A stretch of DNA of 64,000 nucleotides from Fragum whitleyi (taxonomy: Eukaryota; Mollusca; Bivalvia; Cardiida; Cardiidae). Each line of letters begins with the position of its first letter. Position 1 is the first letter of the stretch. The notes under the pieces are model-generated. The model saw nothing but the letters and a program-made list of their open reading frames with translations. It searched no databases and was not told the DNA's origin. Shown here in pieces: positions 47,101 through 50,120 of this stretch. The DNA lies in NCBI GenBank assembly GCA_948146395.1, contig OX411543.1, forward strand, positions 21,802,026-21,866,025, in the 5' to 3' direction. The translations under genes were made by a program, and so were the position numbers.

Positions 47101-48568
47101 GAAAAACAAAATTTGACTTTGACCTTCTGTTGTGACATGACCATTTGGATAATCATCTGAATTAACCCTTGTCATGCTGAATAAATTTTGGCTAAAAATT
47201 TCCATCAAAATCAAAGGACAAAAAGCACTGAAAGTCCCTACTGTAGGACAATTTTTATTTGAAAAACAAAATCTATTGACAATTCTGGTTTGAAAATGAG
47301 AAACAGGTGGTGTAGACTAACATCAGACTGCACATATGTGCAGGCTGATGATTGTCTATAGCTCCTGTCAAAGCATGAATATTCCGGGTTCAGCATGACA
47401 AGGGTTAACAAGATCACTTCCTCTTATGAAGATGTGTATGTGTGTGAAATGTCATGAAAGTTGGATCATAAGACTGGAGGGATATAGGCAAGGTCAATAT
47501 TTGAGATTTGACCTTCTGCAAGACCTTGACCTTCATGAATGGCACCTGTATGCAGCATAAATCACTTCCTTTTGTGAAGATGTGTATGTGTGTGAAATAT
47601 CATGAAAATTGTATCCTAGACTGCAGAGCTACAGGCGAGATCAAAGTTTAACCTTTGACCATATATGATGACCTTGACCTTGGGTATTGGCGAATGCAGC
47701 ATTATTCAATTTTTCTTGTGAAGATGTGTATGTGTGTGAAATATTAAGAGAATTGGATCACAGACTGCAGAGATATAGGCAAGGTTAACCCTTTGCAGTT
47801 TAATCCCTACTTTTTACGTGCCTGTGATTTATGATTGAGAAAACATTGTGAAAAAAGAAGAAATTGCTTCTGACAAGCAATTTCTTCTTTTTCCACACTA
47901 TTTTCTACCCTACTGAATGTTTATTTTTCAAATTAAAGCCACTTTAAATTTTAGTCTGCAAAACCTTTAAATTTCGACAGGTCCAAAATTTTGTAAAACA
48001 GGAAACGGTTAAAGTTGGTCAGGCCATGGCAAAAGACAATGCAAATGCAAATAACACAAATGTGATGTCAATAGCTCAATGTCTTGTTCCAAAACAGCCG
48101 AGCTAAAAACAAGAAGAGACTAACTGTGGTGCAAATTCGTAATGCATGACTCAAAGGTTAAGGTATACCATCGGCAGTCATTTTCTAAGAAGTGAAAATG
48201 AATTGTAACATTTGGAACTAAATTCTTCTCATGCTTGATTTAACTAATCAAAGAAATAAACAAGCATTTGTGATAAACAATTACCTGATTACCACACAAA
48301 TTGAATTTCACTTGATAGAACAAACCTATTTTAAGCTTCTTCAAACCTTTTCATGAGGAGAGAATCAATTCATTTATTGTGTGGTCTTGACAAAATCTAT
48401 ATAATATTTAGAATTGAATTACTAACCTGCCCATTACCAAACCGTCCCTGAATCTCGACCATCGTAATGACTGTAAGTCGACCCAGATCAATCTGCAAGT
48501 ACTCGTATGTGTCCCTGTCAATGACGTTTTTCGGACACCAAGCACCGCCATTGGTCTCGGTACGAATT
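1088..48568 (-). CDS. DDR2-like: Discoidin domain receptor tyrosine kinase (5'-incomplete, 12 recognisable exons)
   Basis: Collagen-binding receptor tyrosine kinase of the plasma membrane. Joined exons, in gene order: 48568-48427, 35399-35310, 21839-21692, 16801-16262, 15304-15164, 14057-13629, 8870-8674, 6969-6838, 6293-6166, 3258-3061, 2346-2112, 1423-1088. Every intron has GT..AG ends, and the summed length (2716 nt, starting with the last base of a split codon) stays in frame to the stop: 904 residues. Order: DS domain (1-126), DS-like domain (127-306), Thr/Pro stalk (307-380), TM helix (about 383-406), juxtamembrane (407-590), kinase (about 595-890). Vertebrate DDR1/DDR2 are about 850-910 residues, so roughly 60-80 N-terminal residues (signal peptide, start of DS) are missing here. 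Family identity is firm from [21 protein letters not shown] and [18 protein letters not shown]1 versus DDR2 orthology is not decidable for an invertebrate gene. Confidence 0.95.
1585..1752. repeat. PAL2 palindromic element
   Basis: Outer ends ccttaaggtagt and aactaccttaa; centre tttcctaatgaaaatcattaggaaacc. It lies in the intron between the last two coding exons. Confidence 0.8.
2112..2346 (-). CDS. DDR exon: catalytic loop, DFG and activation loop
   Basis: Residues 715-793. [16 protein letters not shown] leads to the catalytic HRDLATRN (Asp about 742), then ISDFGMSR (metal-binding Asp about 760) and the activation loop [15 protein letters not shown]. The Tyr-x-x-x-Tyr-Tyr triplet (768, 772, 773) matches the autophosphorylation triplet of DDR2 (Y736/Y740/Y741). 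All residues needed for catalysis are present. Acceptor ttttcag|T, donor TTG|GTAAGA. Confidence 0.96.
2732..3045 (+). mobile_element. AACAAGAG..GAGCTAAAAA element, 0.3 kb
   Basis: Starts aacaacaagagcaccgcc. 5' hairpin stem GCACC (2741) with GGTGC (2753); 3' hairpin GTTTTC-tcc-GAAAAC (3017-3031) just before gccgagctaaaaat. A cgacaacgacaacg run replaces the ggacggacgg run of the longer relatives. Ends 16 bp from the donor side of exon 3061-3258. Confidence 0.7.
3061..3258 (-). CDS. DDR exon: kinase alphaC helix, hinge and DDR insert
   Basis: Residues 649-714 plus two bases. [20 protein letters not shown] is the alphaC/beta4 segment with the salt-bridge Glu, and [17 protein letters not shown] is the hinge region; both are close to vertebrate DDR (DFLKEIKIMSRLKDPNI, EYMENGDLNQFL). 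The following [17 protein letters not shown] corresponds to the short DDR kinase insert and diverges as expected. The final AG joins T of the next exon to give Ser, matching the conserved SY. Acceptor tttcag|G, donor AAG|GTAAGG. Confidence 0.94.
3330..3558 (+). mobile_element. PB1 MITE, TTAA-flanked (piggyBac-like), copy 1
   Basis: About 229 bp with ends cactttcctgttttac and gggattaaacagcaaaggg; TTAA on the right, TTGA on the left. A central hairpin (gaagaaattgcttgtcagaa then gcaatttcttc) forms the core. TTAA targets and CCCTTT ends are piggyBac traits. Confidence 0.8.
3582..3720. repeat. PAL2 palindromic element
   Basis: Centre tttcctaatgatttcattag with arms containing ctttaacaatgtt and aacattgtgg, ending actaccttaaag. 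Immediately right of PB1 copy 1; a related fragment is at 3296-3329 on the other side. Confidence 0.75.
4180..4330. repeat. PAL2 palindromic element
   Basis: Same centre (tttcctaatgatttcattag), left arm taatagttccacaacatttc, right arm caatgttgctgaactattat. Confidence 0.78.
4790..5052 (-). mobile_element. tRNA-derived SINE
   Basis: Same body (gcacctaacaatggattcct, ggtatttctcacaccagtac on the plus strand); the head is decayed (aagctatgacagcagcc, gggatgaaacccagaacctc). Confidence 0.72.
5648..5720. repeat. PAL1 palindromic MITE, diverged
   Basis: Left arm has caactgcctat and right arm ataggtacttaca, so the central arm positions no longer pair: a decayed or mixed-subtype copy in the intron between kinase exons 3258 and 6166. 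Confidence 0.7.
6166..6293 (-). CDS. DDR exon: kinase N-lobe with VAVK lysine
   Basis: Residues 607-648 plus two bases. [17 protein letters not shown] leads to [16 protein letters not shown]. The VAVK Lys (about 638) is the ATP-phosphate-contacting Lys of protein kinases, and VHLCE directly continues the glycine loop. Acceptor cctgcag|GTG; donor AAG|GTGGGT, less common than GTAAGT but phase-consistent with the next exon (AG|G = Arg). Confidence 0.94.
6838..6969 (-). CDS. DDR exon: pre-kinase segment and glycine-rich loop
   Basis: Residues 563-606, phase 0 at both ends. It encodes [17 protein letters not shown], then [26 protein letters not shown] aligns with the TYAVP site of vertebrate DDRs, FPRESLRF with FPRxxLxF, and the exon ends inside the nucleotide-binding loop GEGQFGEV (Gly 600, 602, 605). 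Acceptor attgcag|GGA, donor GAG|GTAAGA. Confidence 0.95.
7384..7672 (+). repeat. gaccttgacc / cagacagacag repeat
   Basis: Starts aaaacaagatgtttttgtga, has gaccttgaccttgtcacatg, tcatcatgccaaatatgag, a cagacagacagacagacag run and ends cggcgggggcataataat. Relatives: 10600-10863, 44606-44893, 30675-30962, 30985-31215, 23850-24085, 33655-33935, all read on this strand. Confidence 0.75.
7812..8065 (-). mobile_element. SINE, decayed
   Basis: tcactgctttcaacagtatt, ggctggtgcacctaacaatg, ggtcggtgacaaatgaagta; head replaced by gatttgcactcatcaccaaa. Confidence 0.55.
8220..8585 (+). repeat. Dispersed repeat shared with 40730-41100
   Basis: gtgagtgtttggattgaata, gattttgatcggattgagtg, tgtcaattt and ttaactgta correspond to gtgagtgtttggaattaatg, ggttttgattgagatgaatg and ttattaactgta at 41000-41095. 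Class unknown. Confidence 0.6.
8674..8870 (-). CDS. DDR exon: cytoplasmic juxtamembrane region
   Basis: Residues 497-562. A Pro-rich segment ([14 protein letters not shown]) is followed by [20 protein letters not shown] and [15 protein letters not shown] aligns with the HYAEADIV segment of vertebrate DDR1, and the exon ends at the conserved LQ|G junction. Tyr residues: DYAVP (YxxP type), PPTY (PPxY, a WW-domain ligand form) and DALY. Vertebrate DDR1 is reported to bind the WW protein KIBRA, so the PPTY at about 538-541 is a candidate equivalent (inference). Acceptor caacag|AC, donor CAG|GTAAGA. Confidence 0.9.
9648..9925. repeat. Palindromic element (cctgtcacgcaaaaaggga)
   Basis: Ends gacctgtcacgcaaaaaggg and atggtccctttttacctgag; the internal stem runs ccttgtcagactgtgcagac to gcagactgaccagggtc. 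Relatives: 38630-38878 and 49825-50048. Confidence 0.72.
10366..10593 (-). mobile_element. PB1 MITE, copy 2
   Basis: Starts TTAACCCTTTGCTG and ends caggaaagtgtaaa; the right TTAA has decayed. The hairpin core gaagaaattgcctctgacaa is intact. Confidence 0.82.
10600..10863 (+). repeat. gaccttgacc / cagacag repeat
   Basis: Shares caaaaccttgaccttggtac, tctatcatcatgccaaa, cagacagactgacagacag and the end gcaggagcataaaat. Starts at the edge of PB1 copy 2. Confidence 0.7.
11129..11164. repeat. T15-G21 homopolymer tract
   Basis: Fifteen T followed by twenty-one G, in a DDR intron. Shorter tracts: C12 at 33650-33661 and C15 at 40252-40266. Confidence 0.9.
11691..11940 (+). mobile_element. PB2-related one-ended copy
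   Basis: Left end TTAACCCTTGTCAAGCTGAG, then gaatattcctacatttgcag and a degenerate gtgcagtctgatcttagtct. Right boundary uncertain. Confidence 0.5.
12172..12305. repeat. Palindromic element around cactttgcatgcaaatgtacatgcaaagtg
   Basis: Arms gccaattataccccactttg and caaagtggtgtataattggc; outer ends ggataaaacagtgcaaac and gtttgcaccgttttgtctcc. A decayed relative lies at 15035-15125 (gcaaactgtttgcaaact, ccctgctttgcacgc). Confidence 0.8.
12718..12791. repeat. PAL1 palindromic MITE (GCAGTT subtype)
   Basis: Arms gttgtaactgcctata and tataggcagttacaac pair fully; the outer parts (gtgaaaca and tattttaca) have drifted. It lies in the intron between 8870 and 13629. Confidence 0.85.
13629..14057 (-). 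CDS. DDR exon: transmembrane helix and proximal cytoplasmic region
   Basis: Residues 354-496 plus one base. An acidic stretch (NKHEDEEHD) is followed by a hydrophobic helix (about 383-406: [20 protein letters not shown]) and the stop-transfer RHNKQKQ. The cytoplasmic part holds Tyr in NMYTGV and MGYSEP, possible phospho-docking sites. The acceptor is weak: few pyrimidines before CAG, and a transposon begins 21 nt upstream of the exon edge (see 14079-14449). The donor is AAG|GTACTT, a poor match to GTAAGT, chosen because it restores frame into the next exon. Confidence 0.9.
14079..14449. mobile_element. hAT-like MITE beside the TM-exon acceptor
   Basis: 371 bp with ends CAGGGTTTGACACTAA and TTAGTGTCGACCCCTG, flanked by ATAAA on both sides. 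Interior has several ggactcc/ggagtcc strings and a 62-bp hairpin (14279-14340) resembling the PB1 core. It ends 21 bp from the first base of the DDR TM exon (14057), so the branch point probably lies in the element. Confidence 0.83.
15164..15304 (-). CDS. DDR exon: extracellular Thr/Pro-rich stalk
   Basis: Residues 307-353 plus one base. It encodes [14 protein letters not shown], seven consecutive Thr, then [16 protein letters not shown] and DPHLDI. This low-complexity linker fits the extracellular juxtamembrane stalk of DDRs, which is the site of O-glycosylation and ectodomain shedding in vertebrates (known of the family, not shown here). Sequence conservation is low, so the assignment rests on position, matching splice phase at both ends and composition. 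Acceptor ttccag|CA, donor TAG|GTAAGT. Confidence 0.85.
15331..15576 (+). mobile_element. PB2 MITE, TTAA-flanked, complete
   Basis: About 246 bp. Left end TTAACCCTTGTCATGCTGA, right end TTCAGCAAGACAAGGGTTAA, so terminal inverted repeats of about 18 bp within TTAA. Interior has the palindrome gactgcacatatgtgcaggc. It starts 27 bp beyond the acceptor side of the stalk exon (15304). Confidence 0.87.
15887..16242. mobile_element. hAT-like MITE beside the DS-like exon donor
   Basis: 356 bp with inverted ends CAGGGGTGTGGAA / TTCCACACCCCTG and a 7-bp duplication GATTTAC (15880-15886 and 16243-16249). Interior has palindromic gaaaatgctggattccagca and repeated ggacaagtaaa strings. The donor GT of the DDR exon (16261-16260) lies only 11 bp from the duplication. 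CAGGG ends suggest hAT; hAT normally makes 8-bp duplications. Confidence 0.85.
16262..16801 (-). CDS. DDR exon: DS-like domain
   Basis: Residues 127-306, the longest exon (540 nt). It begins DGVVSYSM and contains [30 protein letters not shown] and [16 protein letters not shown], matching the second (DS-like) globular domain of DDRs that packs on the DS domain. Two N-glycosylation sequons (NDT at about 200, NFS at about 220) sit where vertebrate DDRs also carry sequons. Acceptor ttcag|AT, donor CGA|GTAAGT. The open frame runs on past the donor into a transposon (see 15887-16242), which must not be counted as protein. Confidence 0.93.
17735..18960. repeat. PAL3 element split by a 1-kb insertion
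   Basis: Left piece ends ttttctactaagaa at about 17802; right piece resumes with ccacttaaagtgcctaaa at about 18801. In the unbroken copy at 36440 these two strings adjoin (ttttactaagaaaacccact). The insertion is the element 17803-18800. Confidence 0.82.
17803..18800 (+). mobile_element. AACAAGAG..GAGCTAAAAA-type element, GCCAGTGGAGC subtype
   Basis: 5' end actagaaagccatgaatggc with hairpin stem AAGCCAT (17809) / ATGGCTT (17818). The body has repeated units of about 180 bp (ttccactatataacatatag, aaaatgcatatttttcatc). A cgcacgcacgg/acggacgg run comes before the 3' hairpin (TGGCTttcAGCCA) and gccagtggagctaaaaa. No real coding frame: Arg-rich frames on the other strand come from the simple repeat. 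Confidence 0.83.
19076..20326 (-). mobile_element. PB1 MITE, copy 3, split by a larger element
   Basis: Left piece 19076-19143 (TTAACCCTTACCTGTCCAAT through gagaaaacattgtaga) and right piece 20171-20326 (caatttcttctttttcaac through caggaaagtgTTAA) belong together. The 1-kb element at 19144-20170 inserted in the A-rich part of the hairpin. Confidence 0.85.
19144..20170 (+). mobile_element. AACAAGAG..GAGCTAAAAA element, CAGGTGAGC subtype
   Basis: Starts aacaagaggaccctgagggc, then GCTCACCTGA (19172-19181). The body repeats about four units (gtcattaaggccccttttcc; accaagtttcatgaagattg). Ends with a gacggacagacgg run, 3' hairpin GAGCAC-ttc-GTGCTC and TCAGGTGAGC (20155-20164), taaaaa. Confidence 0.86.
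20434..21386 (+). mobile_element. AACAAGAG..GAGC(C)AAAAA element, CAGGTGAGC subtype
   Basis: 5' hairpin AGGACC-aagat-GGTCCT, GCTCACCTGA at 20462-20471. Four body units of about 190 bp (gaccccagggtcttgatatg; gatgctacataccaaat; gaagaagatttttgaag). Then acgacggacgactgacgacg, 3' hairpin GAGCAC-ttt-GTGCTC and TCAGGTGAGC (21372-21381). Confidence 0.86.
21387..21616 (+). mobile_element. PB1 MITE, copy 4
   Basis: Ends taacactttcctatttgac and aaacggcaatgggataa. It begins directly at the end of the 20434-21386 element. Ends are degenerate but the hairpin core is intact. Confidence 0.8.
21692..21839 (-). CDS. DDR exon: end of discoidin domain
   Basis: Residues 78-126 plus the first base of 127. It encodes [38 protein letters not shown] and EIYGCKWD. 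The end corresponds to the DDR motif VCMRVELYGC, where a domain-closing Cys pairs with the Cys of GAWC. One extra Cys (in PYCRHP) has no counterpart I recall in vertebrate DDR2. Acceptor cag|AGG, donor ATG|GTAAGT. This exon was found only by reading the sequence, because its open frame lacks a usable ATG. Confidence 0.92.
22079..22120. repeat. C8-(CA)n-rich simple repeat
   Basis: acacccccccc followed by cacacacaccc and cacacccacaccc. Confidence 0.85.
22170..23400. other. DDR intron, unannotated AT-rich sequence
   Basis: I see no exon, hairpin element or SINE here. It lies upstream of exon 21692-21839. Confidence 0.5.
23621..23849 (-). mobile_element. PB1 MITE, copy 5
   Basis: Full length with TTAA at both ends (23621-23624, 23846-23849), TTAACCCTTTGCTG and CAGGAAAGGGTTAA. 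Confidence 0.88.
24734..25725. repeat. PAL1 copy split by a 913-bp element
   Basis: The left part (agagcaacactattgtaagt to gcacttata, 24734-24779) and the right part (tacaatagtgttgcactgac, from 25693) are the two pieces of one PAL1 palindrome. They are separated by the element at 24780-25692, inserted inside the right arm. Confidence 0.88.
24780..25692. mobile_element. TA-target MITE, 913 bp, Tc1/mariner-like
   Basis: Terminal inverted repeats of about 30 bp: left end tagtctgtttgacttttata, right end the complement of tagtccgtttgacttctata, about three mismatches. TA is duplicated on both sides (24778-24779, 25693-25694). There is no long open frame inside, so it is non-autonomous. TA duplication fits Tc1/mariner; the exact superfamily is inferred. 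Confidence 0.8.
26213..26600. repeat. PAL2 element interrupted by PB1
   Basis: Left part ends with gtttcctaatgaaaatcattaggaaacctcg; after PB1 copy 6 the right part resumes and ends caggtccactaccttaag. Confidence 0.83.
26310..26538 (+). mobile_element. PB1 MITE, copy 6, nested in PAL2
   Basis: Full length with TTAA at both ends. Flanks on both sides are the two parts of one PAL2 element (26213-26309 and 26539-26600), so PB1 is the younger insertion. Confidence 0.88.
26777..27042 (-). mobile_element. tRNA-derived SINE, best copy
   Basis: Read on the minus strand the head has an A-box-like tagcgcagttggtagcg and a B-box-like gtcccgggatctatccctg, typical of a tRNA promoter. The body continues into the conserved gtgggagaaataccaggaat and ccaggtgctccagctgc-like segment. 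Sister copies: 4790-5052, 63295-63552; headless parts at 4635-4740, 7812-8065, 17078-17290, 27553-27745, 31935-32120. Confidence 0.8.
27553..27745 (-). mobile_element. SINE body without clear tRNA head
   Basis: ggggttttatgccattttca, ggtgacctaacaatggattc, gaatgagtgccgccctcgga; stops before the head region. Confidence 0.6.
28029..28102. repeat. PAL1 palindromic MITE (GCAGTT subtype)
   Basis: Outer arms actcagcgtgaaac and gtttcacgctgag are exact complements, inner arms taactgcctata and tataggcagtta likewise. Only a few bases of the stem are mismatched. Confidence 0.88.
28671..28960 (+). mobile_element. PB2-related one-ended copy
   Basis: Left end TTAACCCTTGTCATGCTGAT followed by cagaatattcctactttggc and a split palindrome (cagcctgcacatatttgca). 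No matching right end seen; the end coordinate is approximate. Confidence 0.55.
29941..30015. repeat. PAL1 palindromic MITE with AATTG arms
   Basis: Left arm catgaaacaattgtaactgc, right arm gcagttacaattgtttcatg: an exact 20-bp complement. Compared with other copies it carries C-to-T type changes on both arms (CATG for CGTG, CAATTG for CAGTTG) that keep pairing. Confidence 0.9.
30055..30115 (-). repeat. tRNA-like SINE head fragment
   Basis: Minus strand reads cgttactcagtggtaagggt and tcttgggttcaaatcaagg, A- and B-box-like. It directly follows the PAL1 copy at 29941-30015. Confidence 0.5.
30395..30470. repeat. PAL1 palindromic MITE (GCAGTT subtype)
   Basis: Arms aaacagttgtaactgcctat and ataggcagttacaactgttt are exact complements; a four-base loop lies between. 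It sits 380 bp from the previous PAL1 copy. Confidence 0.9.
30675..30962 (+). repeat. aaagggccataactctg / gggggcata repeat
   Basis: taataccccct, ccatcaaagggccataactc, atctctacctgatactgatc, gacccacagacagacag, then taaacatagtttagagggggcata. A partial copy follows at 30985-31215 and another is at 23850-24085. Confidence 0.7.
31935..32120 (-). mobile_element. SINE body, decayed
   Basis: catagggtttgtcacaattt, atcatgaaagctggagcaac, taagcatggattccttttat. Confidence 0.52.
32203..32252. repeat. Perfect 24-bp hairpin
   Basis: Arm ttgcaagctataaccaattc... (32203-32226) and its exact complement (32229-32252), separated by two bases (ca). No similar copy recognised elsewhere in the window. Confidence 0.9.
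32385..32720. repeat. Two-copy tandem duplication, ~185 bp, diverged
   Basis: Both units contain tgacaaaatg, agtacaaaagtc, cttcttgttataatatgttt, gtaccag and ctgcagataagt; units at about 32385-32535 and 32570-32720. Confidence 0.75.
32936..33002. repeat. PAL1 palindromic MITE (GCACTT subtype)
   Basis: Left arm gtcagggcaaaactattata, right arm caatagttttgcactgaccc; ends directly before a PB1 copy starting at 33014. Confidence 0.85.
33014..33243 (+). mobile_element. PB1 MITE, copy 7
   Basis: Full length; TTAACACTTTCCTG at the left and CAGCAAAGGGTTAA at the right. Confidence 0.88.
33655..33935 (+). repeat. cagacag / gggggcata repeat
   Basis: Begins at a C12 run, has gtgaagtttcatgattctag, acagacagactgaccgacag and ends ctaaaggggggcataaat. 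Confidence 0.65.
34180..34490. repeat. PAL3 palindromic element
   Basis: Centre tttcctctaaacaatcatat then atgattgtttagaggaaatt; left flank catatttcctctaataatag, right flank gaaaatgcatactaaataac. Full reference copy for this family. Confidence 0.78.
35310..35399 (-). CDS. DDR exon: discoidin domain, short 30-codon exon
   Basis: Residues 48-77, phase 0 at both ends; acceptor tttcag|GGA, donor GAG|GTAAGA. The peptide runs [15 protein letters not shown] then [14 protein letters not shown], which aligns with the DDR stretch around IEFAPMYKINYSRDG and WISWRNRHGKQ. The Glu in GQEF sits eight residues after the Arg of the previous exon, as R105 and E113 do in DDR2 (recalled numbering), so the putative collagen-contact pair is split by a 13-kb intron. 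A 219-nt open frame through this exon uses another frame and means nothing. Confidence 0.92.
35480..35680 (+). mobile_element. PB2-related repeat (gtgtagactaagatcagac type)
   Basis: TTAACCCTTTCCACATTGCT, then gcagacagtgtagactaaga and gatgtgcagtctgatc. Relatives with the same interior are at 5860-6000, 23403-23560, 39228-39310, 43425-43520, 44000-44120 and 45385-45600; none has both ends. Confidence 0.5.
36440..36770. repeat. PAL3 palindromic element
   Basis: Centre atttcctcttaacaatcatt then atgattgtttagaggcaatt, flanks as in 34180-34490. About 1 kb upstream of DDR exon 35310-35399. Confidence 0.77.
36935..37330. repeat. Two diverged copies of a ~125-bp sequence
   Basis: At 36935-37060 and 37205-37330: caaagagtttgtatgtcttc versus caaagagcttgaatgtcttc, tttccaagatatcctgaagc versus tttccaagacatcctggagc. 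Confidence 0.7.
37340..38625. other. DDR intron, unannotated sequence
   Basis: AT-rich, without a recognisable element or exon. Confidence 0.45.
38630..38878. repeat. Palindromic element, relative of 9648-9925
   Basis: gtctgaccctacgtcagact, gaccgcacagactaac, then ccagatggtccctttttgca and gacaggtcacaact. Confidence 0.65.
38880..40725. other. DDR intron, unannotated sequence
   Basis: Contains a PB2-like fragment (39228-39310) and a C15 tract (40252-40266); otherwise nothing recognised. Confidence 0.45.
40730..41100 (+). repeat. Dispersed repeat shared with 8220-8585
   Basis: See the partner copy; the order of matching blocks is the same. No coding potential recognised. Confidence 0.58.
42050..42160. 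repeat. Short repeats of accagttcttgaac
   Basis: accagttcttgaactttttc occurs twice about 48 bp apart, next to self-complementary ttctagaact strings. Confidence 0.7.
42203..42762. mobile_element. Possible TIR element, 560 bp
   Basis: tttaaagctgctcttgcaca at the left and tgtgcaagagcagctttaaa at the right are exact 20-bp inverted repeats. TTTAA flanks suggest a TTAA or TTTAAA-type target. The longest interior frame (84 codons, minus strand) is not recognised. Confidence 0.7.
43152..43222. repeat. PAL1 palindromic MITE (GCACTT subtype)
   Basis: Left arm attgtaagtgcctataa, right arm ttataggcacttacaat, outer arms tcagcgcaaaa and ttttgtgctga. Confidence 0.88.
43765..43855 (+). repeat. tRNA-like SINE head
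   Basis: A-box-like tggtctagaggtagagcg and B-box-like gagttgtatcccc spaced as in a tRNA gene. Cloverleaf pairing is poor, so a SINE remnant rather than a functional tRNA. Confidence 0.6.
44179..44252. repeat. PAL1 palindromic MITE (GCAGTT subtype)
   Basis: Left arm gcgcaaaacagttgtaactg, right arm caactgttttgcactgagcc, with one mismatch near the inner stem (gcagtttcaac). Confidence 0.87.
44606..44893 (+). repeat. gaccttgacc / cagacag repeat
   Basis: aaaacaagatttgtttgtga, cacatgacattgaccttgat, gacagatggacagacagac, end gcaggggcataaaaag. Degenerate gaccttgacc units continue to about 45350. Confidence 0.72.
46162..46390 (-). mobile_element. PB1 MITE, copy 8
   Basis: Full length; TTAACCCTTTGCTG at the left and caggaaagttTTAA at the right. 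Confidence 0.87.
47162..47408 (+). mobile_element. PB2 MITE, TTAA-flanked, complete, nested
   Basis: Same ends as 15331-15576 (TTAACCCTTGTCATGCTGA; GCATGACAAGGGTTAA) and very similar interior. Inserted into the element 47029-48110. Confidence 0.88.
47785..48012 (-). mobile_element. PB1 MITE, copy 9, nested
   Basis: Full length with both TTAA ends, inserted into the tandem-unit element at 47029-48110. Confidence 0.87.
48427..48568 (-). CDS. DDR exon: discoidin domain, middle part
   Basis: Residues 1-47 of the recognisable protein. Acceptor is a pyrimidine tract ending in CAG; donor is CAG|GTTAGT. It starts with the last base of a split codon, so at least one more 5' exon exists. It contains NGGAWCP and [12 protein letters not shown], the F5/8C-type core that vertebrate DDRs show as DGAWCP and FLQIDL. 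The Cys at residue 11 is expected to pair with the late DS Cys encoded in the 21.7-kb exon. The GRFGNGQ end carries the Arg equivalent to a collagen-contact Arg of DDR2 (R105, by alignment from memory). The Asp just before GAWC in vertebrate DDRs is Gly here. Confidence 0.93.
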
Positions 48569-48608
48569 CTGAAAATAGACAGAAAATACATTGTGAGACG
48601 AATTTTAA

Positions 48609-49637
48609 GACTAGAAAGCCATGAATGGCTTGAGTCGCTCCACAGGCTTGAAATTCTTGTAAAGCAATAAAAGTTTTTACTAGACTTTTAGATATTTTGG
48701 ATTCTACTGATGTTGAAAATGATTTTCAAAGTTTCAATTATATAACATATAGAGAAATGACATCCGCCCTTAAAATGCATATTTTCATCTGATCACAATA
48801 ATTTTTTGTAGACTGATTAAGGGTCACTCAAGGATCATTACAGTAAAATTTGGTTGATATCCATTGGTTAGATTATGAGAAAATGATATCCAAAGTTTCC
48901 ACTATGTAACATATAGAGAAATGACCTCTGCCCATAAAATACATACTTTTCATCCGATCACTATAATTTTTGGTAGACTGATAGAGGGTCACTCAAGGAC
49001 CATTCCAGTGAAATTTGGTTGATATCCATTTCTTAGATTCTGAGAAAATGATTTCCAAAGTTTCCACTATATAACATATAGAGAAATGACCTCCGCCCAT
49101 AAAATACATAATTTTCATCCGATCACTATAATTTTTGTTAGACTGATAAAGGGTCACTCAAGGACCATTCCTGTGAAATTTGGTTGATATCCATCAGTTA
49201 CATTCTGAGAAAATAATTTTCAAAGTTTCCACTATATAACATATAGAGAAATGACCTCTGCCCATGAAATGCATATTTTCCATCCGATCTCAATAATCTT
49301 TTGCAGACTGATAAAGGGTCACACAAGTATCATTCATGTAAAATTTCATTGGTATCCATCAATTAGAATCTGAGAAAACTCACTTTTTACCATATTTGGA
49401 AATTAGCCACGCCCATTAAATCCATGTTTTTGATTGGATCAAAATTTCTTGAACAACTTTGAAAGAGGGTCACCCAAGGATCATTCCTGTGAAGTTTGGT
49501 TGAAATTCATCCAGTAGTTTCTGAGGAGAAGATTTTTAAAGAAAAAGTTTACGACCGGACGCACGGACGCACAGACGCACGACGGACACAACACCATGAC
49601 AATAGCCCCAGTGGCTTTCAGCCAGTGGAGCTAAAAA
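48609..49637 (+). mobile_element. AACAAGAG..GAGCTAAAAA-type element, GCCAGTGGAGC subtype
   Basis: Close relative of 17803-18800 (same AAGCCAT/ATGGCTT hairpin, same units, same tail gccagtggagctaaaaac). It begins only about 40 bp upstream of DDR exon 48427-48568, on the acceptor side. Confidence 0.85.
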
Positions 49638-49824
49638 CCCTTCAAAATAAACTATTCAGGGCAGTCAATTAATTCATAAGTCTCAATTTCTATCATGGCA
49701 ATGCTAAAATTAATATCCTATAGTTTATATAACCATGACTGAAAGAAGTGGGTTGTTATGATGTAAAGATAATGATAATCATTTTTTTCAAAGTTGCATC
49801 ACATGAAAATGGTGCATCTACGTT

Positions 49825-50048
49825 GTGCGTAAAGTGCCAACCCTTGTCAGTCTGTGTGAACTGCACAGACTGACTAAGGGTTGGAACTTTTCGTAATTGG
49901 CTCAATTTCTGAATCTTTAAGGGTCAGTCTACCTTCTGTGAAAGAATTTTTGTAACTAACTTTTTCAATGACCTGCACTGGTGATAATCTCTTTTAAATA
50001 TATAATTTACAATGTTCCCAGAAGGACCTTACTGTGTGATGGATCATA
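49825..50048. repeat. Palindromic element, relative of 9648-9925
   Basis: gccaacccttgtcagtctgt, gcacagactgactaagggtt, then cagaaggaccttactgtgtg. Confidence 0.62.
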
Positions 50049-50120
50049 TATGCATTTAGTCTTGCAGAGAGAAAAGCTATGGGTAGACTCATTGGCTTAG
50101 AGTAACATCCTCTAGACAAT

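Larger units (their letters stand above)
47029..48110 (+). mobile_element. AACAAGAG..GAGCTAAAAA-type element with two nested MITEs
   Basis: Starts aaaacaagagcacaaac and ends acagccgagctaaaaac. Body units of about 120 bp (gaagatgtgtatgtgtgtga; gcagagatataggcaagg; tgaccttgaccttg). PB2 at 47162-47408 and PB1 at 47785-48012 interrupt it; without them it is about 0.6 kb. Confidence 0.78.
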
